IMG/VR virus record: IMGVR_UViG_3300017776_000001
Location: 1-64,000 of that record
Origin: a virus
Strand: one strand, 5' to 3'
Length of the DNA: 64,000 bases
The first letter of the stretch is position 1. Each line of letters opens with the position of its first letter. The position numbers and the translations under genes were made by a program. Of this stretch, positions 7,736-15,264 are shown piece after piece. The notes beneath the pieces were generated by a model. It searched no databases. It saw only the letters and a program-made list of their open reading frames with translations, and had not been told where the DNA came from.

Positions 7736-8013
7736 TGGATGATTTTAATTACAACGATTTTGGTTTTACTGCAGTAGACAGTGATGACCTTATAAAGTTA
7801 GATGAGAAAGTTAGTAAGACAGCTGCATCTAGTGAAGAGAACCAAGAACTAGTAGATGTATTATCTACAAAGTTAACTAAACTGGATGAGTTTATTAGAC
7901 CACTTCTTGAAAACCTTGCAAAGGATTCAGACAAGGATTATATCTATTGGCCAAACAGAATCGACATAGTTCGTAAACAAATAGATTATCTAAATAGTAT
8001 CATAGAGGGATAA
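7735..8013 (+). CDS. Small acidic coiled-coil protein
   Basis: 92 residues from the ATG that overlaps the glutaredoxin stop (TAATG); a longer frame reaching back to 7699 is not credible. N-terminal MDDFNYNDFGFTAVD is acidic and aromatic, the middle is a short coiled coil (EENQELVDVLSTKLTKLDEFI), and the C-terminus has YWPNRIDIVRKQIDYL. I recall similar small proteins from marine myoviruses without a function. Co-translated with glutaredoxin. Confidence 0.75.
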   Translation: MDDFNYNDFGFTAVDSDDLIKLDEKVSKTAASSEENQELVDVLSTKLTKLDEFIRPLLENLAKDSDKDYIYWPNRIDIVRKQIDYLNSIIEG

Positions 8014-8016
8014 CAT

Positions 8017-8682
8017 ATGGCAATTACATTTACAGAAAAACTTTACCCGTTAGTCAACCAAAGCGTAGAAGGACTAAAGGTTAATATAGATAATGAAATC
8101 TTTAATGATGATGGGAACATGAAATTCAACGATTGGAGTGTTCTTTCATTAAAACCAGGCTACTTTACTAATACAGTTATAAACAATAACTTAGTAAGTG
8201 TAAATACTGTTCAAGAAGATGACCATGTAAAAATTAATCATGTCTTTGCAGACGGTGGTGAGTTTATGTTGAAACATTGTCTAATGACTGGTTGGCATAA
8301 CCAAAATATGCCTGATGATGTCGAAATAGTAGATGTATCTTCAAACTACACATGGTTTGATTCAGAGCAATCTCTTAGTATTCAAATGTATAACATCGAT
8401 GAATCAGCAGGTGACCATGTCAGTGGAAACTCTCGTGGTATGGTTGAAATGGGTGAGTACATGCATACAAGAAGAAATATGCAAATTGAAGTTAGTGATG
8501 TAAACAATGCACACTACCAAGAATGGTTAACTCATTACAAAGCTGCAATCACAGCAGGTAAGTGTTCTAAATCTCTCCTACACGAATCAGACCCCGACCA
8601 TGCAAATGACGCTCCATGGGCATATGATGTAGACATTGCATCTTTGTTTGAAACGATGCGTGAAGAAGCACCAACAGAATAA
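8017..8682 (+). CDS. Conserved-looking unknown protein
   Basis: 221 residues, not recognised. A predicted beta-rich N-terminal two thirds (residues 20-150, with FADGGEFMLKHCLMTGWHN and SIQMYNIDESAGDHVSG) is followed by a helical tail. No signal peptide or membrane segment. Three bases separate it from the previous gene, and it ends the overlapping operon that starts at 3528. Confidence 0.7.
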   Translation: MAITFTEKLYPLVNQSVEGLKVNIDNEIFNDDGNMKFNDWSVLSLKPGYFTNTVINNNLVSVNTVQEDDHVKINHVFADGGEFMLKHCLMTGWHNQNMPDDVEIVDVSSNYTWFDSEQSLSIQMYNIDESAGDHVSGNSRGMVEMGEYMHTRRNMQIEVSDVNNAHYQEWLTHYKAAITAGKCSKSLLHESDPDHANDAPWAYDVDIASLFETMREEAPTE

Positions 8683-8705
8683 TTTAATTTATTTTCAAAA
8701 ACCCC

Positions 8706-8735
8706 TTTACAATAGACTGCATAATTTAGTATTAT
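8706..8735 (+). promoter_or_regulatory. Early-type promoter
   Basis: TTTACA (8706-8711), 18-base spacer, TATTAT (8730-8735), eight bases before the ATG at 8743. No Shine-Dalgarno lies between the expected start and the ATG, so the message is nearly leaderless. It opens the block of small early genes. Confidence 0.6.
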
Positions 8736-8742
8736 ACAATCT

Positions 8743-8991
8743 ATGAAAACAAAATATATAATTAAACTCGGTCAAGATATGATTGACCAACTAGAATATC
8801 ACGGACTCTTCTCTGAGGACGATACTAAATGGAATGATTCAGTCGTACTAGGAAACAAACTTGTTTCTATTGGTATGCCGTGGGGTCTCCAAAGTATAAA
8901 TGATTTAACCCAAAATGAAAAAGACATAGTCATGGAGTATCTTGAGATGAGACGTATCGAACGTCAAATCAATGAAGAATTATCACTCTGA
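8743..8991 (+). CDS. Small unknown early protein
   Basis: 82 residues, not recognised. Acidic and helical, with KYIIKLGQDMIDQLEYHG at the N-terminus and EKDIVMEYLEMRRIERQI at the C-terminus. It is directly behind an early-type promoter and separated from the next gene by another, as expected for host-takeover genes; a takeover role is inference from context only. Confidence 0.7.
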   Translation: MKTKYIIKLGQDMIDQLEYHGLFSEDDTKWNDSVVLGNKLVSIGMPWGLQSINDLTQNEKDIVMEYLEMRRIERQINEELSL

Positions 8992-8994
8992 GAC

Positions 8995-9024
8995 TTGACA
9001 ATGGGTCTCACTTTTTAGTATACT
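8995..9024 (+). promoter_or_regulatory. Early promoter, copy 1 of a duplicated cassette
   Basis: TTGACA (8995-9000), 18 bases, TATACT (9019-9024). About 38 bases from GACTTGACAATGGG to TACTATAAGA recur almost unchanged at 9354-9390 (one substitution in the spacer). The identity extends beyond the -35 and -10 boxes, so this is a duplicated element, not just a consensus match. Confidence 0.75.
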
Positions 9025-9030
9025 ATAAGA

Positions 9031-9129
9031 ATGATAGATATATTAAAAAAGAACGGTCTACTAGATTCTGATTTCATTCAGCCTTTAGTGGTTTTATTAG
9101 TGTTAATAATTATAGGAGAAGTGATATGA
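9031..9129 (+). CDS. Possible 32-residue membrane peptide
   Basis: ATG 9031 opens 32 codons ending in TGA 9127-9129: polar MIDILKKNGLLDSDF then a hydrophobic run PLVVLLVLIIIGEVI that could cross a membrane once. Its ATG is seven bases after the -10 box, so it would be leaderless, and its stop overlaps the next ATG by four bases. Short membrane peptides are common among phage early genes. Size alone makes this uncertain; it may only be leader for the next gene. Confidence 0.4.
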   Translation: MIDILKKNGLLDSDFIQPLVVLLVLIIIGEVI

Positions 9130-9353
9130 TAAATGGTATCATGGGTGAACACATAGCATCATCCCAACCAATAGAAATTCCTCTAAACAGTAAAGAAATG
9201 CAACTTGCACTATACAATGGTGATGGTAACATCATGAATTGGTGTTGGGAACAGATGTGTGAGTCTGTTATGCATAGAGAAGGTATACAGATTATAGGTG
9301 CAATTGATATCGACTTCATTGTTATCAATGGTGAGAAAAAAAGATTCCATTAG
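9126..9353 (+). CDS. Small unknown early protein
   Basis: 75 residues, unrecognised. AGGAG at 9114-9118 is well placed for ATG 9126. Notable for Trp, Cys and Met (NIMNWCWEQMCESVMH) and a hydrophobic C-terminal strand IGAIDIDFIVIN. It lies between the two copies of the duplicated promoter, so promoter plus gene may form a modular early cassette. Confidence 0.65.
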   Translation: MINGIMGEHIASSQPIEIPLNSKEMQLALYNGDGNIMNWCWEQMCESVMHREGIQIIGAIDIDFIVINGEKKRFH

Positions 9354-9355
9354 AC

Positions 9356-9385
9356 TTGACAATGGGTATCACTTTTTAGTATACT
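9356..9385 (+). promoter_or_regulatory. Early promoter, copy 2 of a duplicated cassette
   Basis: TTGACA (9356-9361), 18 bases, TATACT (9380-9385), nearly identical to the element at 8995 across about 38 bases. Here a leader of about 22 bases with AGGAG (9404-9408) precedes the ATG at 9414. Confidence 0.75.
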
Positions 9386-9413
9386 ATAAGAGTAATAGAT
9401 TAAAGGAGAAATT

Positions 9414-9806
9414 ATGACATATTTAAATCACATCAAGAACGGGACTTCAAGAACTTATGTTGTCACTACTCAGAATTTAGAAGAGTATGGTGAGAACTTT
9501 CATAAGTTCAAGGGTGGTTCAGTCTACTCTGTACACTTCAGTGTAGAGAAACTCATCTTTGAAGAAAATGCATATGGTGAGGGTCAACACTCTTATTACG
9601 AGAACCCTAGTTTGACTGAGGCAAGTGTGGCTGCATTGGTTATGAAACATGTGAACAGGTTCAATGGAATGAATGGTTCATTTGACTACATTACCAATAT
9701 CGAGGTTGTGGAGAGTCCGTTTGATACTCCCGACCATCCCGAATGGAACGGTCATGCAGACCAACTTATTTCAGAGATTGCAGAATCTCAGTTGGAGGTT
9801 GCATAA
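9414..9806 (+). CDS. Unknown early protein
   Basis: 130 residues with good Shine-Dalgarno AGGAG five bases upstream. Not recognised. Predicted alpha/beta, with YVVTTQNLEEYGENFHKFKG, a Ser/Tyr-rich loop, and a C-terminal acidic helix DQLISEIAESQLEV. Its last bases carry GGAGG for the next gene, whose ATG overlaps this stop (TAATG). Confidence 0.72.
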   Translation: MTYLNHIKNGTSRTYVVTTQNLEEYGENFHKFKGGSVYSVHFSVEKLIFEENAYGEGQHSYYENPSLTEASVAALVMKHVNRFNGMNGSFDYITNIEVVESPFDTPDHPEWNGHADQLISEIAESQLEVA

Positions 9807-10195
9807 TGATTATTAAAGATTACGAAGTGTGTTCTCCCGATATGACATCGGGTGGAACTTCCCTACAGGGATACAAAACAACAACCTATGATAGGTTGAT
9901 TGAGGTTCTTGGCCCACCTACATTCACAAGTGCAGACCCAAATGATAAGGTCAATTGTGAGTGGGTCATCGATGCAAAGTATTACGATGCAGACACCATC
10001 GATGGAATCGACAAAGACGACTGGGAATATGAAACAGTCACAATTTATAATTGGAAGGATGGAAGAGTTCCTTTAGAAGAATATGATTGGCACGTTGGTG
10101 GTAAATCAATATGGGCAACTGATGTAGTTGACTTGATTCTAGACAGTTATAACAAAAATGGATATAATTACAATGGAGAAAGATATGTCGCTTAA
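9806..10195 (+). CDS. Unknown phage protein, early cluster
   Basis: 129 residues; ATG 9806 chosen because it has a GGAGG site and overlaps the previous stop, whereas the longer frame from 9743 would bury it. The pattern GTSLQGYKTTTYDRLIEVLG, then a polar W-containing strand EWVIDAKYY and TVTIYNWKDGR, is seen in small proteins of many phages, where it has no assigned role. Acidic overall, no cysteine pair for metal binding. Confidence 0.75.
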   Translation: MIIKDYEVCSPDMTSGGTSLQGYKTTTYDRLIEVLGPPTFTSADPNDKVNCEWVIDAKYYDADTIDGIDKDDWEYETVTIYNWKDGRVPLEEYDWHVGGKSIWATDVVDLILDSYNKNGYNYNGERYVA

Positions 10196-10397
10196 TTATG
10201 AAAGTGCAAAATTAATTGCACAATGTACAGACGGTAAGTTATCAGCAGATGACGTTTTTAATCTTGCAACTTATGGAACAACTAATGCACAGGACATGAA
10301 TCCTAATCAAGGTGAACTTGACTTAGAGAAAAACTCATGTGTCTGTGGAGAAGAAGATTGTCCCGATGAGTATGCACATACAACGAGTGGGTATTAA
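10185..10397 (+). CDS. Small protein with C-terminal Cys cluster
   Basis: 70 residues from ATG 10185 (GGAG at 10175-10178). It overlaps the previous gene by 11 bases. A helical N-terminus (SAKLIAQCTDGKLSADDVFNLA) is followed by CVCGEEDCPDEYAH, whose three cysteines and histidine could bind one metal ion. Function unknown. Confidence 0.65.
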   Translation: MSLNYESAKLIAQCTDGKLSADDVFNLATYGTTNAQDMNPNQGELDLEKNSCVCGEEDCPDEYAHTTSGY

Positions 10398-10398
10398 T

Positions 10399-10542
10399 AT
10401 GGAACAGGAAGTAGTACAGATTAGTGCAATTGGTGGGTTTTTATTATGTGTGATTATGATATCATTAACCTTCGCAGGTTTACATATCAACAAACCCTTT
10501 CCATGGGAAAAACGAAAAGATGGAGATGATGTTGAAAAGTAA
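10399..10542 (+). CDS. Small single-pass membrane protein
   Basis: 47 residues; the ATG at 10399 follows the previous stop by one base. Residues 8-27 (ISAIGGFLLCVIMISLTFAG) form a clear membrane segment, followed by a basic then acidic tail (PWEKRKDGDDVEK), suggesting an inner-membrane protein with a cytoplasmic C-terminus. It overlaps the cell-wall hydrolase start and, by context, could be a spanin- or holin-like lysis partner; the sequence does not prove this. Confidence 0.6.
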   Translation: MEQEVVQISAIGGFLLCVIMISLTFAGLHINKPFPWEKRKDGDDVEK

Positions 10543-11092
10543 GTGGGGTGATGCTATTGACAGTCAAATGAAATACAATGGTAAGAATATGTTTAAGTCA
10601 TTCTTAACTGGTATGATGTTTGGTGCAATGCTCATGTCACTATTACTGTTTCCACAAACGGTAAAGGCATATGATGCTAACGGAGAAGTTTTTTGCATGG
10701 CAAAGAACATATACTTTGAAGCTGGTAACCAACCTGTAGCAGGTAAGGTTGCAGTTTCACTTGTTGTATTAAACAGGGTTGAACATAACTCTTATCCCGA
10801 CAATGTGTGTGATGTTATCTATCAGGCACTATGGAAGGAAAACTGGAAAGGTAATCTTACACCAGTTAGACATAAGTGTCAGTTCAGTTGGTTCTGTGAT
10901 GGTAAATCAGACGACCCTGTTGATAGTGCAACGTGGATGTTTTCACTTGCAACTGCATCAAGAGTTTTAAATGGAGACTTTGCAGACTTCACTGAAGGTG
11001 CAACACACTATCATGCAGATACGGTATATCCATATTGGGCAGACTCATTGAATGAGACTGTAATTATTAACAACCACATATTTTATAAATGA
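10520..11092 (+). CDS. SleB-type cell wall hydrolase (secreted endolysin candidate)
   Basis: 190 residues. A hydrophobic segment FLTGMMFGAMLMSLLLFP (about residues 28-45) ending in TVKAYD looks like a signal peptide or signal anchor. The mature part matches the SleB/CwlJ Hydrolase_2 family: IYFEAGNQPVAGKVAVSLVVLNRV carries the catalytic glutamate, followed by CQFSWFCDGKSD and GATHYHAD. These enzymes cut peptidoglycan glycan strands. It may be the lytic enzyme, exported by the host Sec system, since the gp5 here lacks a lysozyme domain. The start is uncertain: ATGs at 10520, 10526, 10529, 10568 and 10589 all keep the signal region. Confidence 0.87.
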   Translation: MEMMLKSKWGDAIDSQMKYNGKNMFKSFLTGMMFGAMLMSLLLFPQTVKAYDANGEVFCMAKNIYFEAGNQPVAGKVAVSLVVLNRVEHNSYPDNVCDVIYQALWKENWKGNLTPVRHKCQFSWFCDGKSDDPVDSATWMFSLATASRVLNGDFADFTEGATHYHADTVYPYWADSLNETVIINNHIFYK

Positions 11093-11361
11093 TGTATGAT
11101 ACAGTAGAAAAATTTAGAGAGTTCCTTTCAGATACGGACTATATTAATAATGGTGTTCAACATAAGTATGCATTTCCAAATGGTTATGGTGCAAGTGTAG
11201 TAAAACACGATTTCAGTTATGGTGGTAAGAATGGATTATGGGAACTTGCAGTTCTCAACGAAGGTGAGTTGGATTTCTCAACCGTTATAACACATGATGT
11301 TATTGGACACCTCTCATGGAAAGAAGTAGAAAAAGTTTTAGAAAATATAAAAAACCTCTAG
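11089..11361 (+). CDS. Unknown small protein coupled to the hydrolase
   Basis: 90 residues, ATGA overlap with the cell-wall hydrolase. Predicted alpha/beta with central YAFPNGYGASVVKHDFSYGG and a C-terminal helix HLSWKEVEKVLENIKNL. Not recognised; no signal peptide. Context would allow a regulator of lysis, but nothing in the sequence shows this. Confidence 0.68.
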   Translation: MMYDTVEKFREFLSDTDYINNGVQHKYAFPNGYGASVVKHDFSYGGKNGLWELAVLNEGELDFSTVITHDVIGHLSWKEVEKVLENIKNL

Positions 11362-11387
11362 ACAATCTTAGAGTTTTATATTATACT
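11359..11387 (+). promoter_or_regulatory. Early-type promoter with overlapping ACTAAATA box
   Basis: TAGACA (11359-11364), 17 bases, TATACT (11382-11387). ACTAAATA at 11385-11392 overlaps the -10 box and could be a late-type element. The leader contains a small hairpin: GAGGA 11408-11412 with TCCTC 11425-11429, extended by GG/CC. GGAG follows before ATG 11449. Confidence 0.5.
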
Positions 11388-11448
11388 AAATATATTATAG
11401 TAAATCAGAGGAAGGCAAACACCGTCCTCACCAAAAACAGGAGAATTT

Positions 11449-12594
11449 ATGATTGACTTAATCGTCCCCTTGGACAAATCAAACCCGTTCACTGAAGAAC
11501 ACTTAAAACTTCACGTTGAACATTTTCAAAAAACAAGATACCCAATCCTTTCTAAGGAATTCGATTCTATCGAACTATCGGGTAACTCACCACGTATTCT
11601 ATCTAGAAGTATTGTCAATAACCAATTAGGTGATGATACCTTTGGACAGGAATCAAGAGCAGGTGGAGCTCACACTAAACAAGAAGAGAATGACCTCTAC
11701 TCTAGTTTCGATGATGGGTTCGACTTACTAGAACCACTTTCATGTGTGTTTCAACCCGACCCTAGTGTAGAGTATTATGAATACATTACAGGTCACGGTA
11801 GAGATAGAGTCTTCGATAAAAAGTTTATTGATGACATCATGGCATACGTGTTTGTACCTAAGGTAGGTGCATCCGATTCTAGAATCAAAGATAACTTATC
11901 AGTAGCAGGTCAGTTGTCACAAGATAAGAAAAGAACTTACACTCCAATCAAGACTCAAGATATCAAGACTGAGTGTCTTAGAGCAGTCAAGAATGGATGG
12001 ATATCATTCAAAGGTAAGAATGAGAGACAAGCATTCGACACTGTAATGAGTAGGATAGATGAGATGTGTGAGAGACGACCATTCAGTAATAGAGATGCAA
12101 CACTGGTTGCACTATCAGTAATGATGCAATCAGAAAGTTATGAAGGATTGAGAGCAATACCTTTTGATAACAACCAAGCAAAAGGATGGTGTAAGGAAAA
12201 CAACTATGTCCCTGTATATGAAAAAGGTATAGACATAACAGATGATACAAAGATTATCTACTTCCCTACATCTTATGACCTTGCACACAAACACTTACTT
12301 GCATCTTGTAAGATAGCAGTCGACAATGATGTTGAAGTAAGGATGGTTTTTCACGCAGGGGTATTGACATCAGACCCCGAAGAACAGTATAATAAAAGAA
12401 CACTAAAATGTCACATCGATGTTAAGGAATCAATTGAGAATGTACGTTCATGTTTCAACGAAGGTGGAAAGTTGAAGAGAGGTAAAGTTAAGATGTATGG
12501 TATGATACCAGCAATCGAGAAACTTCACAACTTAGATAAACTAAACATCTTTGATAGAACTTCGAATGACGGTACATTCAAGGTATTTAAATAA
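11449..12594 (+). CDS. Unknown protein, weak ParB-like signature
   Basis: 381 residues, not recognised with confidence. Residues 100-135 include YYEYITGHGRDRVFDKK, which resembles the GxxR nucleotide-binding box of ParB/Srx-fold proteins; KNERQAFDTVMSRIDEM and SNRDATLVALSVMMQSES are predicted helical. Later parts are mixed alpha/beta (DDTKIIYFPTSYDLAHKHLL). It has its own promoter and a hairpin leader, and heads the replication/late-transcription gene block. A DNA-related role is only a contextual guess. Confidence 0.75.
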   Translation: MIDLIVPLDKSNPFTEEHLKLHVEHFQKTRYPILSKEFDSIELSGNSPRILSRSIVNNQLGDDTFGQESRAGGAHTKQEENDLYSSFDDGFDLLEPLSCVFQPDPSVEYYEYITGHGRDRVFDKKFIDDIMAYVFVPKVGASDSRIKDNLSVAGQLSQDKKRTYTPIKTQDIKTECLRAVKNGWISFKGKNERQAFDTVMSRIDEMCERRPFSNRDATLVALSVMMQSESYEGLRAIPFDNNQAKGWCKENNYVPVYEKGIDITDDTKIIYFPTSYDLAHKHLLASCKIAVDNDVEVRMVFHAGVLTSDPEEQYNKRTLKCHIDVKESIENVRSCFNEGGKLKRGKVKMYGMIPAIEKLHNLDKLNIFDRTSNDGTFKVFK

Positions 12595-12596
12595 TT

Positions 12597-13136
12597 ATGA
12601 ATATATTTTATCTGAACGAAGACCCTGTAGTCTCATCACACTTACACTGTGACAAACATGTAGTCAAGATGGTTATCGAGTATGCACAAATGTTATCGAC
12701 TGCACATCGTATACTAGACGGTGAGGAGTACCTAGACAAGACTGCAAATGGTAGAAACATTAAACGTTATCGTTTGCAAGACAGAAAAATGCAGAGTGTA
12801 TTATACAAAGCTTCACACATCAAACACCCAAGTGCAATATGGGTTCGTGAAAATGCAATCCAGTATCAATACATGTACGATATGTTTATTGCACTATGTG
12901 ATGAGTATACTTACCGTTATGGTAGAGTACATGAAACAGATAGAAAACTTAGAGTGTTACTCGACCAACTACCCATGAATATTGAATTGGGTAGTTGGAG
13001 AGAACCTCCACAGTGTATGCCCGATGATGTTAAGACTGATAAGTCTATTGATGCATACCATAAATACTATCAGGTCTACAAGAAAGATTTTGCAAAGTGG
13101 ACTGATAGACCAATACCTAATTTTATGAGCAAGTGA
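12597..13136 (+). CDS. Conserved large-phage protein of unknown function
   Basis: 179 residues. The N-terminus MNIFYLNEDP followed by HCDKHVVKMVIEYAQMLSTAH is a signature I associate with a family shared by marine T4-like phages and other large DNA viruses, still without a solid function. Conserved His, Cys, Asp and Lys residues suggest an enzyme or metal protein. The middle has KHPSAIWVRENAIQYQYM and the C-terminus RPIPNFMSK. The stop overlaps the next ATG (TGATG). Confidence 0.8.
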   Translation: MNIFYLNEDPVVSSHLHCDKHVVKMVIEYAQMLSTAHRILDGEEYLDKTANGRNIKRYRLQDRKMQSVLYKASHIKHPSAIWVRENAIQYQYMYDMFIALCDEYTYRYGRVHETDRKLRVLLDQLPMNIELGSWREPPQCMPDDVKTDKSIDAYHKYYQVYKKDFAKWTDRPIPNFMSK

Positions 13137-13444
13137 TGCCCCTATACGATTTTTTAAATAATGAAACAAGTGAGATTGAAGAACATTCAATGTCATATAC
13201 TAAACTTGACCAGTTCAAGTTAGACAACCCACACCTTAAACAAGTAATACTTGGAACACCTTCCATCGTAGGTGGTCATGGTGACAGAGTAAAAGCAGAC
13301 GATGGTTTCAAAGAAGTGTTAAGTAAAGTTGCAGATGCAAACAAAGGTTCTAACCTAGACCAGTATCGTAAACGTAGTGCAAAAGAAATAAAGAGTAAGG
13401 AAATTATTCAAAAACATATTGACTTACAGTCGAGGAAGAAGTAA
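13136..13444 (+). CDS. Conserved T4-like small protein with FmdB-like N-terminus
   Basis: 102 residues from ATG 13136; the frame also has a GTG one codon earlier. MPLYDFLNNETSEIEEHSMS resembles the start of FmdB-type zinc-ribbon proteins but lacks their cysteines. It continues with PSIVGGHGDRVKADDGFKEV and LSKVADANKG, a pattern I recall from many T4-superfamily genomes, followed by a basic tail (RKRSAKEIKSKEIIQKH). Function unknown. It sits immediately before the exonuclease. Confidence 0.75.
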   Translation: MPLYDFLNNETSEIEEHSMSYTKLDQFKLDNPHLKQVILGTPSIVGGHGDRVKADDGFKEVLSKVADANKGSNLDQYRKRSAKEIKSKEIIQKHIDLQSRKK

Positions 13445-13445
13445 A

Positions 13446-14129
13446 ATGATAGAACCAATGAGATATTATTACGACATACATGACCTAGAACATATCGAAA
13501 ATGTTTATTCGGAACAAACCGATGGTGGTCAAAGAATGTATAATACACCCGATGGTAACAAGTACCCAAGTGTTACTACTGTAATCGGATTAGAAACAAG
13601 AGAACACATTAAGTTGTGGAGACAACGTATTGGTGAAGAGAAAGCAAACAGGATTACAGCAGGTGCATCGAGACGTGGTACTAAGATGCATAATATCTTT
13701 GAAAATTACTTACGTGCAGAGACAGATGATATCGGTATCGAAAATCCCTTACAACTAGAAATGTTTAATGCAGTGCAACCAGTGTTGGATGAGATTCAAC
13801 CTATTGCACTTGAAGCACCTCTATGGTCTGATGAGTTACGTATGGCAGGTCGTGTAGACTGTATCGGTGTGTTCCAAGATGAACTATGTATCATTGACTT
13901 CAAGACAAGTGCAAAACACAAAGATGAGAAATACATCAAATCATACTTTATGCAAGAGACAGCTTATGCATGTATGGTAAACGAATTGACGGGTGAACAA
14001 CCAACTAATCTTGTGACTATCGTTGCAATCGAAGGTGGGTATTCACAAATGTTTATGACAGAACCTTACGGATACATTAACGACTTAGTTAAGTTACGTG
14101 GGAGATATGAATCTTTATACGGAGTATAG
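13446..14129 (+). CDS. PD-(D/E)XK (RecB/MGME1-like) exonuclease
   Basis: 227 residues from ATG 13446 (AGGA at 13433-13436). The core fits PD-(D/E)XK nucleases of the RecB/MGME1 type: TRRGTKMHNIFENYL-like helix (here ASRRGTKMHNIFENYL), LEAPLWSDELRMAGRVDCIG supplying the Asp, then ELCIIDFKTSAK with the D-x-K catalytic strand, and YFMQETAYACMVNEL as the QxxxY helix. Such phage exonucleases degrade DNA ends in recombination or recycling of host DNA. It lies just before gp33 and gp59. Confidence 0.88.
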   Translation: MIEPMRYYYDIHDLEHIENVYSEQTDGGQRMYNTPDGNKYPSVTTVIGLETREHIKLWRQRIGEEKANRITAGASRRGTKMHNIFENYLRAETDDIGIENPLQLEMFNAVQPVLDEIQPIALEAPLWSDELRMAGRVDCIGVFQDELCIIDFKTSAKHKDEKYIKSYFMQETAYACMVNELTGEQPTNLVTIVAIEGGYSQMFMTEPYGYINDLVKLRGRYESLYGV

Positions 14130-14130
14130 T

Positions 14131-14364
14131 ATGATAACAAAAAAAGAATTCTCAAATGAGGTCGAAGAAATCCTAGGTAGGAGTAGAGATGCAAGTAAAG
14201 ATGTGATGGGTGCAATTATTAAAGTATGTGAAACCAATAACATTGAACCCGAAAGTGCAAAGAGACTTTTAACCCCGACACTAAAAGAACGGTTAGAGGC
14301 AGAAGCAAACAAACTTAGATTAATTAATCGAGGAACATCCAGTCAAGGTGTTCTTCCAGTATAG
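14131..14364 (+). CDS. 33: gp33-like late transcription coactivator
   Basis: 77 residues from ATG 14131 (GGAG at 14121-14124). The sequence KEFSNEVEEILGR, AIIKVCETNNIEPESAKRLLTPTLKERLEAEANKLRLI matches my memory of gp33 from T4-like cyanophages, and the position next to gp59 and gp32 is as in T4. gp33 bridges host RNA polymerase and the sliding clamp so that gp55-bound polymerase fires TATAAATA promoters, many of which occur later in this window. The assignment rests on short-sequence similarity plus synteny. Confidence 0.7.
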   Translation: MITKKEFSNEVEEILGRSRDASKDVMGAIIKVCETNNIEPESAKRLLTPTLKERLEAEANKLRLINRGTSSQGVLPV

Positions 14365-14373
14365 GAGTATATT

Positions 14374-14670
14374 ATGGATAAAGGTGACATCGTCACAATA
14401 GTGACAACAAGTGGAGAGTATGTAGGTAAGTTAAATGCATTGAACGAAGATGGTTCTGTGCAAATTACAGACCCACGTATGATTCTATCGAATCCCGAAA
14501 CAGGTCAGATGGGATTTGCAAAAGGTATTGCAGTAACAGGAGAAGAGAATCCTAACGATGTAGTATTTTCTTCGATAGTGTTTATGACCCCAACTAATGA
14601 AAAAGTTGCAGACGCTTTCAAAGAATCAACAGGACAAATTCAAGTACCAAAATCTAAGATTATATCCTAG
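14374..14670 (+). CDS. Sm-like small beta protein, unknown
   Basis: 98 residues. GDIVTIVTTSGEYVGKLNAL and DGSVQITDPRMILSN have the bent-beta pattern of Sm/LSm domains (Sm1 G-x-x-x-x-G and acidic D-P), as noted for small proteins of marine T4-like phages; RNA binding is inference. The C-terminus is a flexible polar tail. It abuts gp59 without a gap. Confidence 0.7.
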   Translation: MDKGDIVTIVTTSGEYVGKLNALNEDGSVQITDPRMILSNPETGQMGFAKGIAVTGEENPNDVVFSSIVFMTPTNEKVADAFKESTGQIQVPKSKIIS

Positions 14671-15264
14671 ATGACAAGTCGTGAAGGATATGATGCATAT
14701 CAACTTTATCTTGGAATAAAGTTACACTTCTATTCAGACTACGACTTTGTAAAGTATAATGGTAAAGTAAGAGGAGACATCAATGCATTTCTTAAAAGAA
14801 AAGATAAGTATCATTTTGGAAAACTGTTCAAACTATATGGGCAAAACTTACAGGACTTTTATGTTGCAAATCTTTGTCTTAAAGATTCGTATGCAGTCGA
14901 CTTGGTTAATGACGAAACATCAATCAAAGTTTATAAGGACTGGAAGAAACGTAATCAAAAGTTGTCGTACTTATTTGAACAAGAAATATCAGACCTTCTA
15001 CTTAAGTTTAAAATCCAAACACAACTTAAAGTAGTTGATGGACAACACCCTAGGTTACTAAGGTCTTACTTAGCAGGTGATGTTTCTATTGAGACAATGT
15101 GTATACTGGATGATGTTACACACTACAGTGATGACTGGTTAAAACTAATAAACGAAAACATAGTGTATCCCGATGTACATAGAAGGATACAAAAATATAA
15201 AACATTCATGTCATACAACATCAACACTATGAAACAAAAACTTTTAGAATTATGCTCACAATAG
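14671..15264 (+). CDS. 59: gp59 helicase loader
   Basis: 197 residues (T4 gp59 is 217). The opening GYDAYQLYLGIKLHF, YDFVKYNGKVRG and KRKDKYHFGKLF parallels T4 gp59 (YKLYLMIKQH, YDVIKYN, RRDKYFFQKL), and the remainder is all helical as expected of its two-domain fold. It loads the replicative helicase gp41 on gp32-coated forks. gp32 lies one gene downstream, as in T4. It overlaps the next gene by 13 bases. Confidence 0.87.
   Translation: MTSREGYDAYQLYLGIKLHFYSDYDFVKYNGKVRGDINAFLKRKDKYHFGKLFKLYGQNLQDFYVANLCLKDSYAVDLVNDETSIKVYKDWKKRNQKLSYLFEQEISDLLLKFKIQTQLKVVDGQHPRLLRSYLAGDVSIETMCILDDVTHYSDDWLKLINENIVYPDVHRRIQKYKTFMSYNINTMKQKLLELCSQ

Noticed and set aside
9743-9805. Upstream extension of the gene at 9806 (and similar extensions at 7699, 10158, 10339, 13419, 14098)
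   Set aside because: Each extension reads through the end of the previous gene in another frame; the internal ATGs have Shine-Dalgarno sites and TAATG/ATGA overlaps.
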